A DNA stretch of 64,000 nt from Stictocephala bisonia (lineage: Eukaryota > Arthropoda > Insecta > Hemiptera > Membracidae): assembly GCA_035578905.1 (NCBI GenBank), contig JAQJVL010000797.1, positions 248,001 through 312,000 on the forward strand, in the 5' to 3' direction. Made by a program: the position numbers and the translations under genes. Within the stretch, counting starts at the first letter, position 1, and each line of letters opens with the position of its first letter. This document shows, one piece after another, positions 1-11,063 of this stretch. The notes beneath the pieces are model-generated. The model was not told the origin of the DNA, did not search any database, and was given only the letters and a program-made list of their open reading frames with translations.

Positions 1-3000
1 AAAGAACATTCCCATAGTACAACTAGTTAGTAAAATAATGTTTCTGTTTGTATTGTTGGGGTCATTTCTACCAACAATCATTCATTGGGAGTTCCTGGTG
101 TGTTGGTGAAGTCTAAAATTTGTTTACTTTTTTAATTTTTTTTTCAAGTTCAAAAATAAGGAGCTTATATATTTAATGATAATGACTAACACTTTATTTA
201 TTAAATTATTAAAGTAATTTTCAATTTAAATTATTGATATTTATTTGTAGGGAAAACAGAAATAGTTTTAGCTGGTTTTTTACGAAAAGTGTTTTTTTTT
301 GTGAGGGATGTTTTTGCTTTGATATTGGTTTGTTTATGATTGGGTTGTTTATGATGTTGATTTGATATGAGTTTTTTTACAGGCAAGTGCATTTAAAAAA
401 AACCCATATTATTGTATTTTCTTGTACATACTATTTTTCTTACTATTTAATAGTGGAAGTGAAAAGTTGAAGTGGAAAGTACTCACGTACACGTAGAAAA
501 CATATTTTATTCTATAAATTGATCCTATGTTCGTGAAAAAATTTGCTTAGTCTCTTTCCCATTTCAAGTTTTTTTTTTTTATTGGTTGACTTTCAGAATA
601 CATTTGGATAAAAAGTATAGATGCAAAAGTTTAGTTGTGTGTTGATTAAATTAAAAGTTCCCTAAGATATTTAACTAAAAATACAAGAAGTAATTAAACT
701 TGATTTTTCAGAATCGTGACAATATAGAAATGATTAAGATTCTCCAATTAAATAATAAGTATAATTTTTTAGTTATTGGTACCACATGAACAGAAGCACT
801 TAAACGTTTTACGGCCCCTTGTAATATATTTTACTATATTGTTTATTCTTACTTTTAAAAGTATTCTTTAAATAGAAATTAATTCAATGAATTATATATT
901 TAGAATCGTTATTTAGTTAGACAATCTACATAAAAATATTCTATGGAATATTTTTTTTAATACTAAGTAACTAAGTATATATTTATCAGCTAATTTAAAA
1001 ATTATTTATTTTTTTTTTAAGTTAATTAAACTACATGTAAACTCTTTAAACATAACCACATTTTAAGTTGTTGGTATTAGAAATATTCGTATAATTAGTA
1101 GTCACCCATTAGCTTTGTCCTCTAAATTAAATACCGATTATTCGCTTAGTTACATACTTACTTTGTAATAAGCATATTGCACTTTACACATTGAAATAAC
1201 CTAAATAATTACTAACCACTGATAATTTCTACTAAAACACACAACTATAATATATTGCCACATAACTGTTTAGTAATAAATAATGTATGAGTAAATAATT
1301 AATGTTTAGCCGTCTTGGTAGTGCAGTGACAGTTTTATTTTTCTAGTTTTATTTTTCAATTAAACTTGGAAGAGAATATAACAGAGTTTAATGGTAAATG
1401 TGATGATGGAAGACTGTGCCAGGAGAAGTAATACACTCCCACTCGCCACGAGGAGCACGTGCGAGCCATTTGTTTATCAGGAATGTGTTGAGGGGTAATA
1501 CATGTGGGAAGTTACACACATCGTTATCGAGTCATACGAATAAGTTGACACTATTATTCTTTCATGTTTTGTTAAACGTTATGTCAACCTATCAGTTTTA
1601 CCGAACAAAGTGTTTTACAATGTAGACGTAATTATAAATGAAGAAAATAATTATTTTGATGTCATTAACGACAAAAAAATAAATTGTGTGGTTTGATGTC
1701 AGCTACTATTTATTAATTTTGATAAATCTGTTATATATATATTTGGATCGAGATCCAAAGGTAATTTTACATATTAACAAGAGTAAAAATACAAAGTCAT
1801 ATCCTGTCATAAAGCTTAGTGCAATTCATCGATCTATTTAAGAGCTCCCTCACAGATTCTGTTTTAAATACATGAACGATATCTAACGATCGTAATTATT
1901 CATAATTTAAAATAATTCATTTTTCAAAGTCTAAACGTATTTAAAACTGTTTTGCAAATTTAGTTTGAAAATATCATTACTCGGAGCAGTATCGTTTCTT
2001 GCAACATAACAATGCCTTATTTTAATATTTTCTTGTAAGGGACGTGTATTCCAGAAGAGATAGCTGGAAGATGTATCAATATCCGGCCTCTCGGAGTAAA
2101 ATAATCGAAACTCTGGTGGCTTTTCTGGCATTCTCTTTCCAGTTTTCCACCTCACAATATTCAAATATAACTATTTGAAAATAAAAATAAAAAATAAATA
2201 AAATAAAATAAAATGGCGCAATACACAGAGTTGTGTAGTGTAAATAACAACTTAAATCTTATTTATAAGTAACTTTAATGTGGCTTAACACATATTTCAC
2301 TCGATGACAATCAAATACTCTTCTATATTTAAATGTTAATGAAAACAAGGATATAATAATATTAAAGTGATATAGACTGAAAACTATCCATAATTGTAAA
2401 TTTTGTTAGTTACTAAAAAAACTTACTTAAAACAGGTAGAGTGATTTTTTAATATTCAGAATAATAATCTATACCAATTATTTTTTAAGTAATACTTTTA
2501 AACAAACAATGTAGCGTTTAACTTTACTAATATACGTCAATATATTGATGAATTGTTATTTTTCAAATTACATGTTTCACTCAATAAATTTTGTCTGAAA
2601 TATCTTGGCTATTTTTTGAGTTCATCAAGCTTTTCACATTTATCTCGTGGGTAAAATTGTAATATATGGAATAAAACAATATTTGTAGTATAATTATAAC
2701 AACTAATTCAATTTTGTTCATTTATTGTGTTTTTACTAGTTCTGTTTATATCTTCTCCAGAATATCATGTTTAATTATGATGACAAACCTCTTAAAATTT
2801 AACAAAAAATAAAATACTCGTAAACAAACGATTTCACTGTAACGACTTACAAGCCAACATTGTAGCAATGAATGCATTGCTAGTTTATTATAATGTATTT
2901 TTATGGTGTTTTAACTAATAAAAACAAATAAATGATTACTTTATTACAAATTACTTGTTGTGTACAGTAGTAGCTATACAATTACATGGCATGCCGTACT

Positions 3001-3535
3001 GTTACTGATCCATTATTATACGGCAATATTTATTTCATGAAATTGATGAATGATAACATTCTTTTGAAGTTAGTAATATTCATTGTACGTACGTATTATG
3101 TTTTGATATACGAGACAAGGCAAAGAAAACGTTTATTAGTCTTAGTTTTATAACTTATGTTTACCTCTGAATGTTTACACATATTTTTTTGCACTTTTGC
3201 TGAAAATATACTTGTAATAAATGTATATTAGGCATTTAATGTATATGAGTTTTGTAGTATATTGTAATAACTATTTGAAAAAAGTTTAGATATCCTCTTC
3301 GTGTGAAATCCCCGCGATTAACGTTTCAATCTTGAAATCCTAACAAAGGCCAGATAGTAAACAAACGTTCTAACCATTGTTGAAATACTCGTTTTTTAAA
3401 TGAAAAACCAAGTTTTAGATAGATATTTAAAAATAATATAATAAAGTTAGTTTATAATAACCAACTATAAATATTGTAAATGTTTAACTCCTTTTTACAC
3501 AAACCATGGAACTATGCTAAGAAAATATGTTGCAG
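1..3535 (+). other. AT-rich intron upstream of the first visible neuroligin exon
   Basis: The stretch is very AT-rich and full of stops. It is read as an intron because the exon beginning at 3536 opens in the middle of the esterase fold with a codon split after its first base. The short open frames here (for example near 1416-1625 on + and 1931-2164 on -) match nothing I recognise. A small upstream exon could be hidden here. No promoter or RNA gene is evident. Confidence 0.55.
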
Positions 3536-4284
3536 GATTATTCCACCGAGCTGTGCTACTCTCCGGGTCAGCCCTGAGCAGTTGGGCATTGGTCGAGGAC
3601 CCCGTCTCCTTTGCGGTGTCTCTAGCTCACCAGCTTAACTGCTCTGTCCCCGAAGATCTCCTGAGGGATAATGAGGACATAGTTGACTGCCTTCGGGACA
3701 TTCCCCTCCAGGAGCTTCTAAGGGCCAATGTCAGTGCACCATCCTACCTCAGCGCTTTTGGACCTAGCGTAGATGGAGTGGTTATTAGAACCGACTTCCG
3801 GGACGAACTGTTGGTCCACTTCCTTCCTGACTTTCCTGGACTTACGGGAACGAGTATGTTAAACTTTAGACGTGGTGAGACCATATTTGGGAGGAATAAG
3901 TACGACTTAATGCTCGGTGTTGTGACAGGTGAATCGCTTTCAAGGTTTCCAACCAATGACATTAAGTCTGGGTTTAGTAGTGATCGACGAGACCGGATAT
4001 TAAGGACTTACGTACGCAATGCTTACACCTACCATCTGTCAGAGATCCTGTCAACAGTGGTCAATGAGTACACGGACTGGGAACGTACAGTCGTTCATCC
4101 TATCAACACTAGGGACGCTACTGTAGCTGCTCTGTCAGATGCGCAGTATGTGGCGCCACTAGTGCTGACAGGAGATCTGCTCAGCGCACCCCCGCCTTCT
4201 GTAGGCCAGCAGCAGCAAGTTTCTTCTACGCGTTCCTTTTTCTATGTATTTGACTATCAAACCAAGGATGGTGACTACCCTCAG
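3536..4284 (+). CDS. Neuroligin, internal exon encoding the C-terminal half of the esterase-like domain
   Basis: Neuroligins are postsynaptic adhesion proteins whose extracellular cholinesterase-like domain binds presynaptic neurexins. This exon encodes residues 1-250 of the visible part. It starts with a Gly split by the intron (G|GA after TTGCAG) and continues LFHRAVLLSGSALSSWAL, the segment that follows the nucleophile-elbow region in carboxylesterase-like proteins. Further on are the insect-neuroligin-like segments YTDWERTVVHPIN, LSDAQYVAPLV and FFYVFDYQTKDGDYPQ. Candidate N-glycosylation sites are NCS and NVS. The exon ends in phase 0 before GTAGGA. The nucleophile position, a Gly rather than Ser in neuroligins, lies in an exon outside the window. 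Gliotactin and other cholinesterase-like adhesion proteins are alternatives, but the later exons favour neuroligin. Confidence 0.9.
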
Positions 4285-5219
4285 GTAGGAATTTTGTTTA
4301 TATGTTTCATTGGTTTGTAAATAAGTATATTTTAATAATGAGTTATTTTTATTCGTAGAGAACGTGATTATTCTTTCATTGTTACACATTTAAAATACAA
4401 ATGTAAAGTTCTGCATGAACCTTGTATTCATTAATTTTAATTCATTACTTTAACATGAACCATTGAAATGTTGGTCTGACGTTAGTTAGTCGGTATATAA
4501 AGCATATCATTCATGCTTTTTAGTATGTACAAAACTGTGCATTTATTTAGAGTGGCTTGGTTAGTTTTAAGTAGCTCCAAAAATAAGTTACAACAAATCT
4601 GGTTACCCTTTCAAAATAAAATTCTTCATTTTAAAGGCATTGCTTGAATTAATAGCAACACTTTTTTTCATTAATTTAGAGAAGTTAAATAGAGACGGAT
4701 TACATACTAACCTGAATAATTAATTTGAATATTAGTCATTGGTTGTGAATAATTAACAGCCAACCCCATCACATATTTTTATGTGGTGCTCAAATTAAGT
4801 TTAGTTTCCCGTATGATTTTAGTAATGAAGCTTTCCATATTGCAGTGTGAAATGTATGTTCGTTAAATATACGCAAATTATATTTTTACCATCTGAGCTT
4901 GTTTTCGTATCTTAATACAAATAATAGCCTTTTGTGCAATAAAACTACTGTTTAGTATTAAACAGGTAACTTAACAGCAATAATTATGCAGAAATAATTA
5001 CACCCTTCATAGTTTAATTTATAAACAGTTTCAACAATGAGTTAAATACTCATTATTTAAATAATATAATGAGTTTAAATGAGTTAAAACAAAGTTAAAT
5101 ACTAACATTTTACAACAAATTAACAACTTTCAATAACTATACAATCTTGTTTAATAGACCCTTTATATAAGTTCAATGTAGTATAACAGTGTTTCTTTTA
5201 CTGACCTATCCTTGTTCAG
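4285..5219 (+). other. Neuroligin intron, 935 bp
   Basis: Bounded by GTAGGA and TTGTTCAG, phase 0. AT-rich, with no repeat or hidden coding segment seen. Confidence 0.8.
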
Positions 5220-5371
5220 AAACTGGGCACAGCTCACGGCGAAGAATTGCCTTACTTCTTCGGCGCTCCTTTGGTTGACGGGTTCTCTTATTTTCCAAAA
5301 AACTACTCCAAGACTGAGGTGGCACTATCTGAGGCTGTCATTATCTACTTGAGCAACTTTGTAAGAAGTGG
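5220..5371 (+). CDS. Neuroligin exon with the conserved HGEELPY motif
   Basis: This exon encodes visible residues 251-301. It follows in phase 0 and opens KLGTAHGEELPYFFGAPL, which matches the cholinesterase-fold segment holding the catalytic-triad histidine (His256 in local numbering). Neuroligins keep this His although they are not active esterases. The next part, NYSKTEVALSEAVIIYLSNF, matches the helix before the conserved TGDPN-like turn, and NYS is a candidate glycosylation site. The exon ends inside a Gly codon (GG|A) before GTTAGT. Joining it to 3536-4284 gives uninterrupted homology across DYPQ|KLGTAHGEELPY, which confirms the splice sites. Confidence 0.92.
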
Positions 5372-5976
5372 GTTAGTGTTTTCATTTACTTACAAATAAG
5401 AAAAATTAATAATTTATAGCTACATTTTGAAACAAAAAAATAAAATTTAATACAGATATAAATTTAATACACTTTAAAATAATACAAGGCAAAAGTATAT
5501 AAATATTATTTGGAGTCTTAGTTTAATTTTAAATACTGCCCATAAAAGCCTTTGAATAGTCAAAAAATACTGCTGTAAATAATGATCGCTGAGTATTTGT
5601 AGCACTACTAATATTTATTGAGCAGTAAACAAAAATATTACACTGTTAACATTGAACATAGGCTACATATACGACTTTACATGGTAACTAGCTCTTGTCT
5701 AAATTATGAATTGACACTCTTGAACTGAAGGAGACTGAACCTTCAATAACGGCTAAACGTAGTTTTTTACACTGTATTATAAGAATGTGTTACACTTATA
5801 AATAAAGGAGGAGTGTATTAAGTTACTTTTATGTTTGTGAATTCATATCGTTCTTACTTGCCAACTCTTCCTTTTCACTCTTAAAATAAACACAAATTAT
5901 TTATCTGTTATTCTAACTAACATTGGCGTTCATCAAATATTAATTCTTATTAAAGAAGCATTATTTCTTATTACAG
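5372..5976 (+). other. Neuroligin intron, 605 bp
   Basis: Bounded by GTTAGT and TTATTACAG, splitting a Gly codon after its second base. No repeat or hidden gene seen. Confidence 0.8.
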
Positions 5977-6095
5977 AAGTCCAAACGCATTCCAGAAACA
6001 AGAAGTGACCCTTGCAGTGTCGAAAGAGAAGAATCGCTTCCGCACCATTACATGGGACGAGTATGATCCGGTTCACCAGAAGTATCTTGAGATTA
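5977..6095 (+). CDS. Neuroligin short exon, SPN turn to the WDEYD segment
   Basis: This 119-bp exon encodes visible residues 301-341. It completes the split Gly, giving VRSG-SPN, which is equivalent to the RTGDPN turn near the end of the cholinesterase fold. It then encodes RFRTITWDEYDPVHQKYLEI, the region that in neuroligins precedes the final KPR...HYRA helix. The acceptor is TTATTACAG and the donor ATTA|GTAAGT is strong. The last codon is split after its first base (A|GC, Ser). The small size and both phases fit the flanking exons exactly. Confidence 0.9.
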
Positions 6096-8883
6096 GTAAG
6101 TAGGCTGGATATTAAAGTTGTATTCTCCCCAAAGCCAATATTATTAGTTAGTTATTTATAAAAAAAATCTTGATGTTGTTTATTATTTGCTAGATCATCT
6201 TCAGGTGTTCGAGATATTTAAATTGTTCATAATTCCAGAAGATACAATAAGTTTAACCCAGGAGAGATACAAACTCACAAACAATTTTAAGTAATGTTTA
6301 ACTTTGGCATGTATAATACATTTTTTTTAATTTAGTGTTTAAAATATTTTCATATGCCTAACATATAGCTATTAAAATAAATTCCACACTATATTTGTTA
6401 ATAAGCTCACACTCAGCCAGTAAACCCAATTTCTCAATCGTTGCAAGTTTGGCCCTGAAGGCAGTTTTGGACACTTGAGAGTTCAACTGGTCGGTGTCAG
6501 TGGGTTAATTAAAATAAAAATAAAAAAAAAAATACAGACGTCAAACAATCATACTTATTAAGTGATATTAACAGGAATAAGCTCATTTAATTTGGCTTTA
6601 ATATGAATATCTTATCTTGTTTAATATAAATCTAATATGTTTGGCAACTTAACAATTTTAATTTCAACAAAATATTAGCTAACAAAAATTTAATTATTTT
6701 ACGGACGAAAACGAAATATTTTAAAAGAAACGTGTAGATATAGGTAATTTAAGTTTATATTGATAAAGCTAATTCTTTTATTTAGCAATATATGATAAAC
6801 TGTCACATCCGTAACTAAACACACAATACTGGCCTGTTAGAATGCCACCAATCGCTAAGGTGAATATAACTTTTAACCGTTCTTAGGTAATCTTTTTAAA
6901 AGACTATAAATATTATTAATTTACATCTATTGAGTCACTTTTCATGAAACAACTTTTATTTTAATTAATTTGAATACTTTTCATAGTAAGTGTTTATTGC
7001 GCCAAATAATATTTAATTGTGTGTATAAATAACACAGCGTACTTGAGTTGATGTTTACCAAAAGGAAATGTGAGAAGTTACTGAACAGCCCCAGTACATA
7101 GAAAAGATACCTAGTTGATATTACTAGGTCTTAGACTAATACTGTGCCCGTTATATAGTACACCCTATTTACCATAATATATTATGAACGTAAAATGTTT
7201 TATATATATATACATACATTTATGAGATATTAAAGATCAATAATTGTCCCCAGTGTAGTACTCAAACTTTTTCAGAAATTCCTTGACGTAGATAATAGTT
7301 AAGATAGTACAATAATTTTTTAATTTAAACGTGCATTCACTTATTGTTCACTTAATACTGATTTTTTTATGAATAAAGAGCCATAATGGGTGTGGTGTAT
7401 TTCTCATTAAAAGTAATAGCCTTAACAAATTTTTAATTAAACTCGTGTTTCTTTAAAGGAAATATTTCATTAAATAATAAGTAAACAATGTTTATTAACC
7501 AATAACCTCTTTCCGTATCTATTTGGGCAAGTTTACATAGATTAAGTTATTTGTTCTAATAGGATATGGTTAGAATTTATTCATTGTAGTTTGAGAAACT
7601 GAGGCCTGTATACGCATTTTTTAAATACTTACTACGAAGGGAGAGGATGGTGTCAACATAATTAGCAAGCATTGATATCGTAAGTATATACACAGGGAAC
7701 GCGTACTATGATTACTACCACATCCTTGCAACAGTCTCATGGATATGTATGTCACCTTCGTTGTATAAATTATAATTTAATTGAAGCTCCAGTTGAAATA
7801 ACCTCGTCTCAGTTTGATCAAGAATATTATCTTAAAATCAAGTGCACGACCCCGCAGTGATCATTATAACCGACTTGAGAGCAAAACATGCTAATTGAAA
7901 TAATGCTAACTTTTATTTATTTACACTGTTATCAAGTGCCACATGAAGCTCGGCTCTTCTCGTCCTGCTAGTATTTTGAGCATCCTTCAAGTTTCAGGTG
8001 TTTAGTCAAATCAAGCTCGACTCTATTACTCCTCTAGTCCTCTTGGCGTCCTTCTGAGAATCCTCCAGGTTTCAGGTGTTTAGTCAAATCAAGCTCGACT
8101 CTATTACTCCTCTAGTCCTCTTGGCGTCATTCTGAGAATCCTCCGAGTTTCAGGTGTTTAGTCAAATCAAGCTCGACTCTATTACTCCTCTAGTCCTCTT
8201 GGCATCCTTCTGAGAATCCTCCAGGTTTCAGGTGTTTAGTCAAATCAAGCTCAACTCCATTACTCCTCTAGTCCTCTTGGCGTCCTTCTGAGAATACTCC
8301 AGGTTTCAGGTGTTTAGTCAAATTAAGCTTAACTCCATTAATCCTCTAGTCCTGCTCGTGTCATTCTGAGAATCCTCCAGATTTCAGGTGTTTAGTCAAA
8401 TCGAGCTCGACTCTATTACTCCTCTAGTCCTCTTGGCATCATTCTGAGAATCCTCCGAGTTTCAGGTGCTTGGTCAAATCAAGCTCGACTCTATTACTCC
8501 TCTAGTCCTGGTGGTGTCCTTCAGAAAATCCTCCATACTTCAGGTGTTTAGTCAAATCATGCTCGACTCTATTACTCCTCTAGTCCTGCTGGTGTCCTTT
8601 TGAGAATCCTTTAAGTTTCAGGTATTTAGTCAAATCAAGTTTGTCTTTACTTCTTATCTAGTCCTGGTGGTATCCTGAGAATCCTGCAAGTTTCTGTTTT
8701 GCTCCCATATACTTTAAATAGAATAAATGTATTATTTTTCCTGATAACAATTTTAATAGTCGAATATTAATTACCAAAGTGCATTTTAAATAAGTTATAT
8801 AAGTATTTGATTTCTTTAATTGTAGTAGTTTTTAAGTATACTGATTATGATTGTTTAAAGTCAGTTGAAATCACCATTTTCAG
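6096..8883 (+). other. Neuroligin intron, 2788 bp, containing a 78-bp minisatellite
   Basis: Bounded by GTAAGT and TTTTCAG. The first 1.8 kb is AT-rich with nothing recognised; the 78-bp array fills 7932-8692. Confidence 0.8.
7932..8692 (+). repeat. 78-bp minisatellite inside a neuroligin intron
   Basis: Nine units start at exactly 78-bp spacing (7991, 8069, 8147, 8225, 8303, 8381, 8459, 8537, 8615), preceded by a degenerate partial unit. Each contains GTTTCAGGTGTTTAGTCAAA, then a CTCGACTCTATTACTCC-like segment and CTCTAGTCCT. There are no length changes between units, only substitutions. The unit is GC-richer than the intron around it. The array ends about 190 bp before the next exon. Confidence 0.95.
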
Positions 8884-9107
8884 GCATGAAACCTCGAGTA
8901 AAGAATCATTACCGGGCCCACCAGTTGTCAGTATGGCTGCGGTTAGTTCCGGAACTCCACCGAGCTGGCATGGAAGACGTGGTGGCACGGCACAACCTGT
9001 TCCGTAACCATGATGACCCACGACTCTATGATGGTGTGGTGAGACCAAACCCTCTGTTGGGCCGCCTCCAAGACATCCGCTCCCGTGGCAATCTCACTGT
9101 AGCTGAG
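8884..9107 (+). CDS. Neuroligin exon: end of the esterase-like domain and start of the stalk
   Basis: This exon encodes visible residues 341-415. It opens SMKPRVKNHYRAHQLSVWLRLVPELH, equivalent to the last helix of the neuroligin ectodomain (KPR...HYRA...W..L.P.LH in the family). This is the strongest evidence for neuroligin rather than another cholinesterase-like protein. It continues RHNLFRNHDDPRLYDGVVRPNPLLGRL, a juxtamembrane stalk-like region. The acceptor is TTTTCAG after an A+T-rich tract. The exon ends in phase 0 at GAG before GTAGGT. Open-frame extension past this donor (VGVCWEIM) is intronic read-through and is not included. Confidence 0.9.
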
Positions 9108-10391
9108 GTAGGTGTTTGCTGGGAAATAATGTTCCATACTATGTTTACCTGAATTAAAAACCTCTTAAGTTTTAAAAATATGATGTCATATGTCATCATT
9201 TATCACCTTCAATAAAATTTACCCTTAGTCATTTAACATATTTTGTTAAAAATCTAATTTATTTGCGCTATAGTAACTAAAGCTCAAAATATCTAAGTGA
9301 GTAACTCGAAAGTGTATTTCTTATTTTTACTAGTATTGTGTTCATTGTATCACAATAAAACATAATATGTATGTTATTTTGGGACAATGTTTTTTTTTAA
9401 ATATAATCTTAAAAATCATAAGAAATTAGCAATCATCAATTTATTTTACATATTAAGATCGATCTGCAAACGTGGCTTTCAGGTTAAAATTTTTTCAGAT
9501 TTCCTTTTAGACATTGTCCTTATTTTAATTTAAACGAATAGTGAATAAATTTTAGAAATGCATTATATGGAACACTTATAACGTACACCATATGTAGTAC
9601 AAACCTTAAATACATGGACCACAACTAATTTGAAATACGAAGAGTGAACATTTTAAACACGTAATATTATTGAGTGTTTAAAATGTGTTTAAAATTTAAT
9701 ACAACCACCTAGGGTATGTTGATGATTGACTGATAAATATCTCTCTAAACGAGCTTTATATTCAGCGTAATTTAAAATATATGTAATGGTAGGAAATGCC
9801 TTTTTTTTAGAGTTTCGTTAAATATATTGATATAGTCAATAGGCCTGTGAGGTTCAAACGTACCTGATAATAATATATGATGATATTACTTTCAAATTTA
9901 CAGGATACACCAGCTTACAATCACATAAGTATATTTACAGGAGACAACAGCTTACAATCACTTGAGTATATTTATATGATACAACAGCTTACAATCACAT
10001 GTGTATATTTACAGGATACAACAGCTTACAATCACATGAGTATATTTACAGGATACAACCGCTTACAATTACATGAGTATATTTACAGGATAGAACAGCT
10101 TACAATCACATGAGTATATTTACAGGATACAACCGCTTACAATTACATGAGTATATTTATAGGATAGAACAGCTTACAATCACATGAGTATATTTACAGG
10201 ATACAACCGCTTACAATTACATGAGTATATTTACAGGATAGAGCAGCTTACAATCACATGAGTATATTTACAGGAGACAACAGCTTACAATTATATGAGT
10301 ATATTTATACAATACATGAGGATAGAAGATTTGTAAATATTGATTCAGACAAGTTTACCATCAATAATGCTCTATGTTACTGGTTCCTCAG
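9108..10391 (+). other. Last neuroligin intron, 1284 bp, containing a 37-bp minisatellite
   Basis: Bounded by GTAGGT and GGTTCCTCAG, phase 0. The first 790 bp is plain AT-rich DNA; the 37-bp array occupies 9901-10307, ending about 85 bp before the acceptor. Confidence 0.8.
9901..10307 (+). repeat. 37-bp minisatellite with acceptor-like TTTACAG in most units
   Basis: Eleven units start every 37 bp from 9901 (9938, 9975, and so on to 10271). The unit begins CAGGATACAACAGCTTACAA and ends with a CACATGAGTATATTTA-like tail. From 10049 to about 10270 two variants alternate: one with ACCGCTTACAATTAC, the other with ACAGCTTACAATCAC. This makes a 74-bp dimer repeated three times. Most unit boundaries read TATATTTACAG, which resembles a 3' splice site. 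Confidence 0.95.
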
Positions 10392-11063
10392 GTGGTACTC
10401 CCAGTAACCACGGCTGTGCCTATCGTGACTACGTGCATGAGTGTCCATGTGGTGAAACAAGACATGCGTCTCAACTCCTCTGACCCTCTAACCCATCTGG
10501 AGGCTGCGGGATATGCCGCATACTCTACAGCTTTTAACGTCACGATTGCCATTGGCTGCTCCCTCCTTATCCTAAACGTCCTTATCTTTGCTGGTGTCTA
10601 CTACCAGAGGGACAAGACCAAGATGGAAATGAAAACGCTCCAACAACAGAAAAACTTCGGTAACTTTGACTCGATGGGTAAATTCCACCACGCCTCCTCT
10701 GCTAGTGTTATAGTTGATATTGAGCGTGACGCATCGACTATTATCTTTGCTGATGGTACTCTGCCTAGGGCTAATTCTCCGGGGGCCAAGTCTCTCGCAA
10801 GGCTTCATCTGGTAAAGCCATCAATGGCGTCAAATGTCCACCCGAATATGTCGTCTACTTTGCCACGTAATACAACTTTCAAAAACAACACGGAGATAGT
10901 AGGACCTCCAAATGGATCTGTTCCTCTGCCCAAGACACCTCCTCCGAAAAACAGAGGAGTGAACGAGTGTTGTTCTTCTGTAAACCCTCCCAGTAGCCTA
11001 GCGAGTAACACAGTCAACACCATAAAGGTGCCAGCGGCCGCTATTAGTGAGATGACAGGATGA
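10392..11063 (+). CDS. Neuroligin terminal coding exon: transmembrane segment and cytoplasmic tail
   Basis: This exon encodes visible residues 416-638 and a TGA stop. The frame runs on from the previous exon in phase 0 (LTVAE|VVLPVTT). A Thr/Pro-containing stalk with an NSS site leads to a hydrophobic span of about 23 residues (NVTIAIGCSLLILNVLIFAG, about 10536-10604). The basic stop-transfer YYQRDKTKMEMK follows. The tail of about 150 residues is polar and Ser/Pro-rich, with a proline cluster (LPKTPPPK). The protein ends AAAISEMTG, which is not the S/T-x-V type C-terminus known for PDZ binding in vertebrate neuroligins. A further alternative exon or a lineage difference is possible. Length and membrane topology (type I) suit neuroligin. 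Confidence 0.88.
   Translation: MVLPVTTAVPIVTTCMSVHVVKQDMRLNSSDPLTHLEAAGYAAYSTAFNVTIAIGCSLLILNVLIFAGVYYQRDKTKMEMKTLQQQKNFGNFDSMGKFHHASSASVIVDIERDASTIIFADGTLPRANSPGAKSLARLHLVKPSMASNVHPNMSSTLPRNTTFKNNTEIVGPPNGSVPLPKTPPPKNRGVNECCSSVNPPSSLASNTVNTIKVPAAAISEMTG

Noticed and set aside
1416..2164. Possible small exons or genes at 1416-1625 (+) and 1931-2164 (-)
   Set aside because: No homology, splice context or coding bias recognised; likely chance frames in an intron.
7932..8692. CRISPR-like regularly spaced repeats
   Set aside because: The DNA is eukaryotic and the arrays are head-to-tail tandem repeats without unique spacers; the same holds for the arrays at 9901, 14826, 18117, 38961 and 58269.
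8844..9152. Independent small genes over the exon at 8884-9107
   Set aside because: The frames on either strand are shadows or intronic read-through of the neuroligin exon, whose splice phases fit its neighbours.
3536..11063. Active carboxylesterase or acetylcholinesterase gene
   Set aside because: The C-terminal KPR...HYRA helix, stalk, membrane span and long cytoplasmic tail fit neuroligin; secreted or GPI-anchored esterases lack them.
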